Positions 63,984 to 64,000 of a DNA stretch of 64,000 bases are shown here, piece after piece. Position numbers and translations under genes: made by a program. Numbering within the stretch: the first letter of the stretch is position 1; every line of letters starts with the position of its first letter. The notes beneath the pieces are model-generated. The model was given only the letters and a program-made list of their open reading frames with translations. It made no database searches and had not been told where the DNA came from. Origin of the DNA: Novipirellula caenicola (GTDB taxonomy: Bacteria; Planctomycetota; Planctomycetia; Pirellulales; Pirellulaceae); contig NZ_BAABRO010000008.1 in assembly GCF_039545035.1 (NCBI RefSeq), forward strand, positions 124,001-188,000, in the 5' to 3' direction.

Positions 63984-64000
63984 GCATCAAACAGCCGGGG

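Overview
The window looks like chromosomal DNA of a marine Pirellulaceae-type planctomycete (Rhodopirellula/Novipirellula-like). The evidence is the very dense set of secreted type I sulfatases, three DUF1559 prepilin-like proteins (a planctomycete hallmark), a PVC-type propeller dehydrogenase/cytochrome c giant, an ASPIC/UnbV protein, weak Shine-Dalgarno signals and moderate GC. Genus and species cannot be fixed from this sequence alone.

Layout. 1-915: tail of a sensor kinase and its NarL-type response regulator. 1174-10190 (minus strand): a deoxysugar catabolic run in transcription order fucI, class II aldolase, rhamnulokinase-type kinase, aldehyde dehydrogenase, a tandem aldolase-domain protein and mqo. 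It is divergent from an XylR/AraC-type regulator (10614-11822). 11823-13051: a repeat-containing hypothetical protein and a small BON protein. 13168-44928 (all minus strand): a 32-kb polysaccharide island with nine sulfatases, two GH29 fucosidases, a GH141-like beta-helix/PDZ protein, a beta-propeller hydrolase candidate, a ThuA protein, an exported protein of unknown function, an alpha/beta hydrolase, and two DUF1559 plus small-lipoprotein pairs. 45383-46756 (plus strand): a tenth sulfatase. 46882-51795: housekeeping and membrane genes (SPW-like, VKOR-like, SDR epimerase, Ca2+/cation antiporter, DedA, ZIP). 52322-56994: a third DUF1559-lipoprotein pair followed by a TPR/ASPIC lipoprotein. 57349-63911: TVP38/TMEM64 protein, malic enzyme, and a 1455-residue ThuA/propeller/HEAT/cytochrome c protein with a clear intrinsic terminator.

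How it fits together (inference). Exported sulfatases remove sulfate from a fucose-rich sulfated glycan, probably fucoidan-like. GH29 and GH141-type enzymes then release L-fucose. FucI, the kinase and the aldolase yield DHAP and L-lactaldehyde, which the aldehyde dehydrogenase oxidises to lactate. The mqo-family flavoprotein at the end of the run could pass electrons to quinone, from malate or possibly from L-lactate. No microcompartment shell genes, formylglycine-generating enzyme or SusC/D transporter are visible, so these must be elsewhere or be replaced.

Most notable points: an aldolase fusion whose second domain has lost its zinc ligands; three sulfatases whose signature lacks the usual proline; a shared motif that defines a small lipoprotein family paired with DUF1559 genes; a glycosidase-PDZ fusion; and two unrelated-looking palindromic repeats that share a GTAGTG-like lead and an exact 32-bp period.
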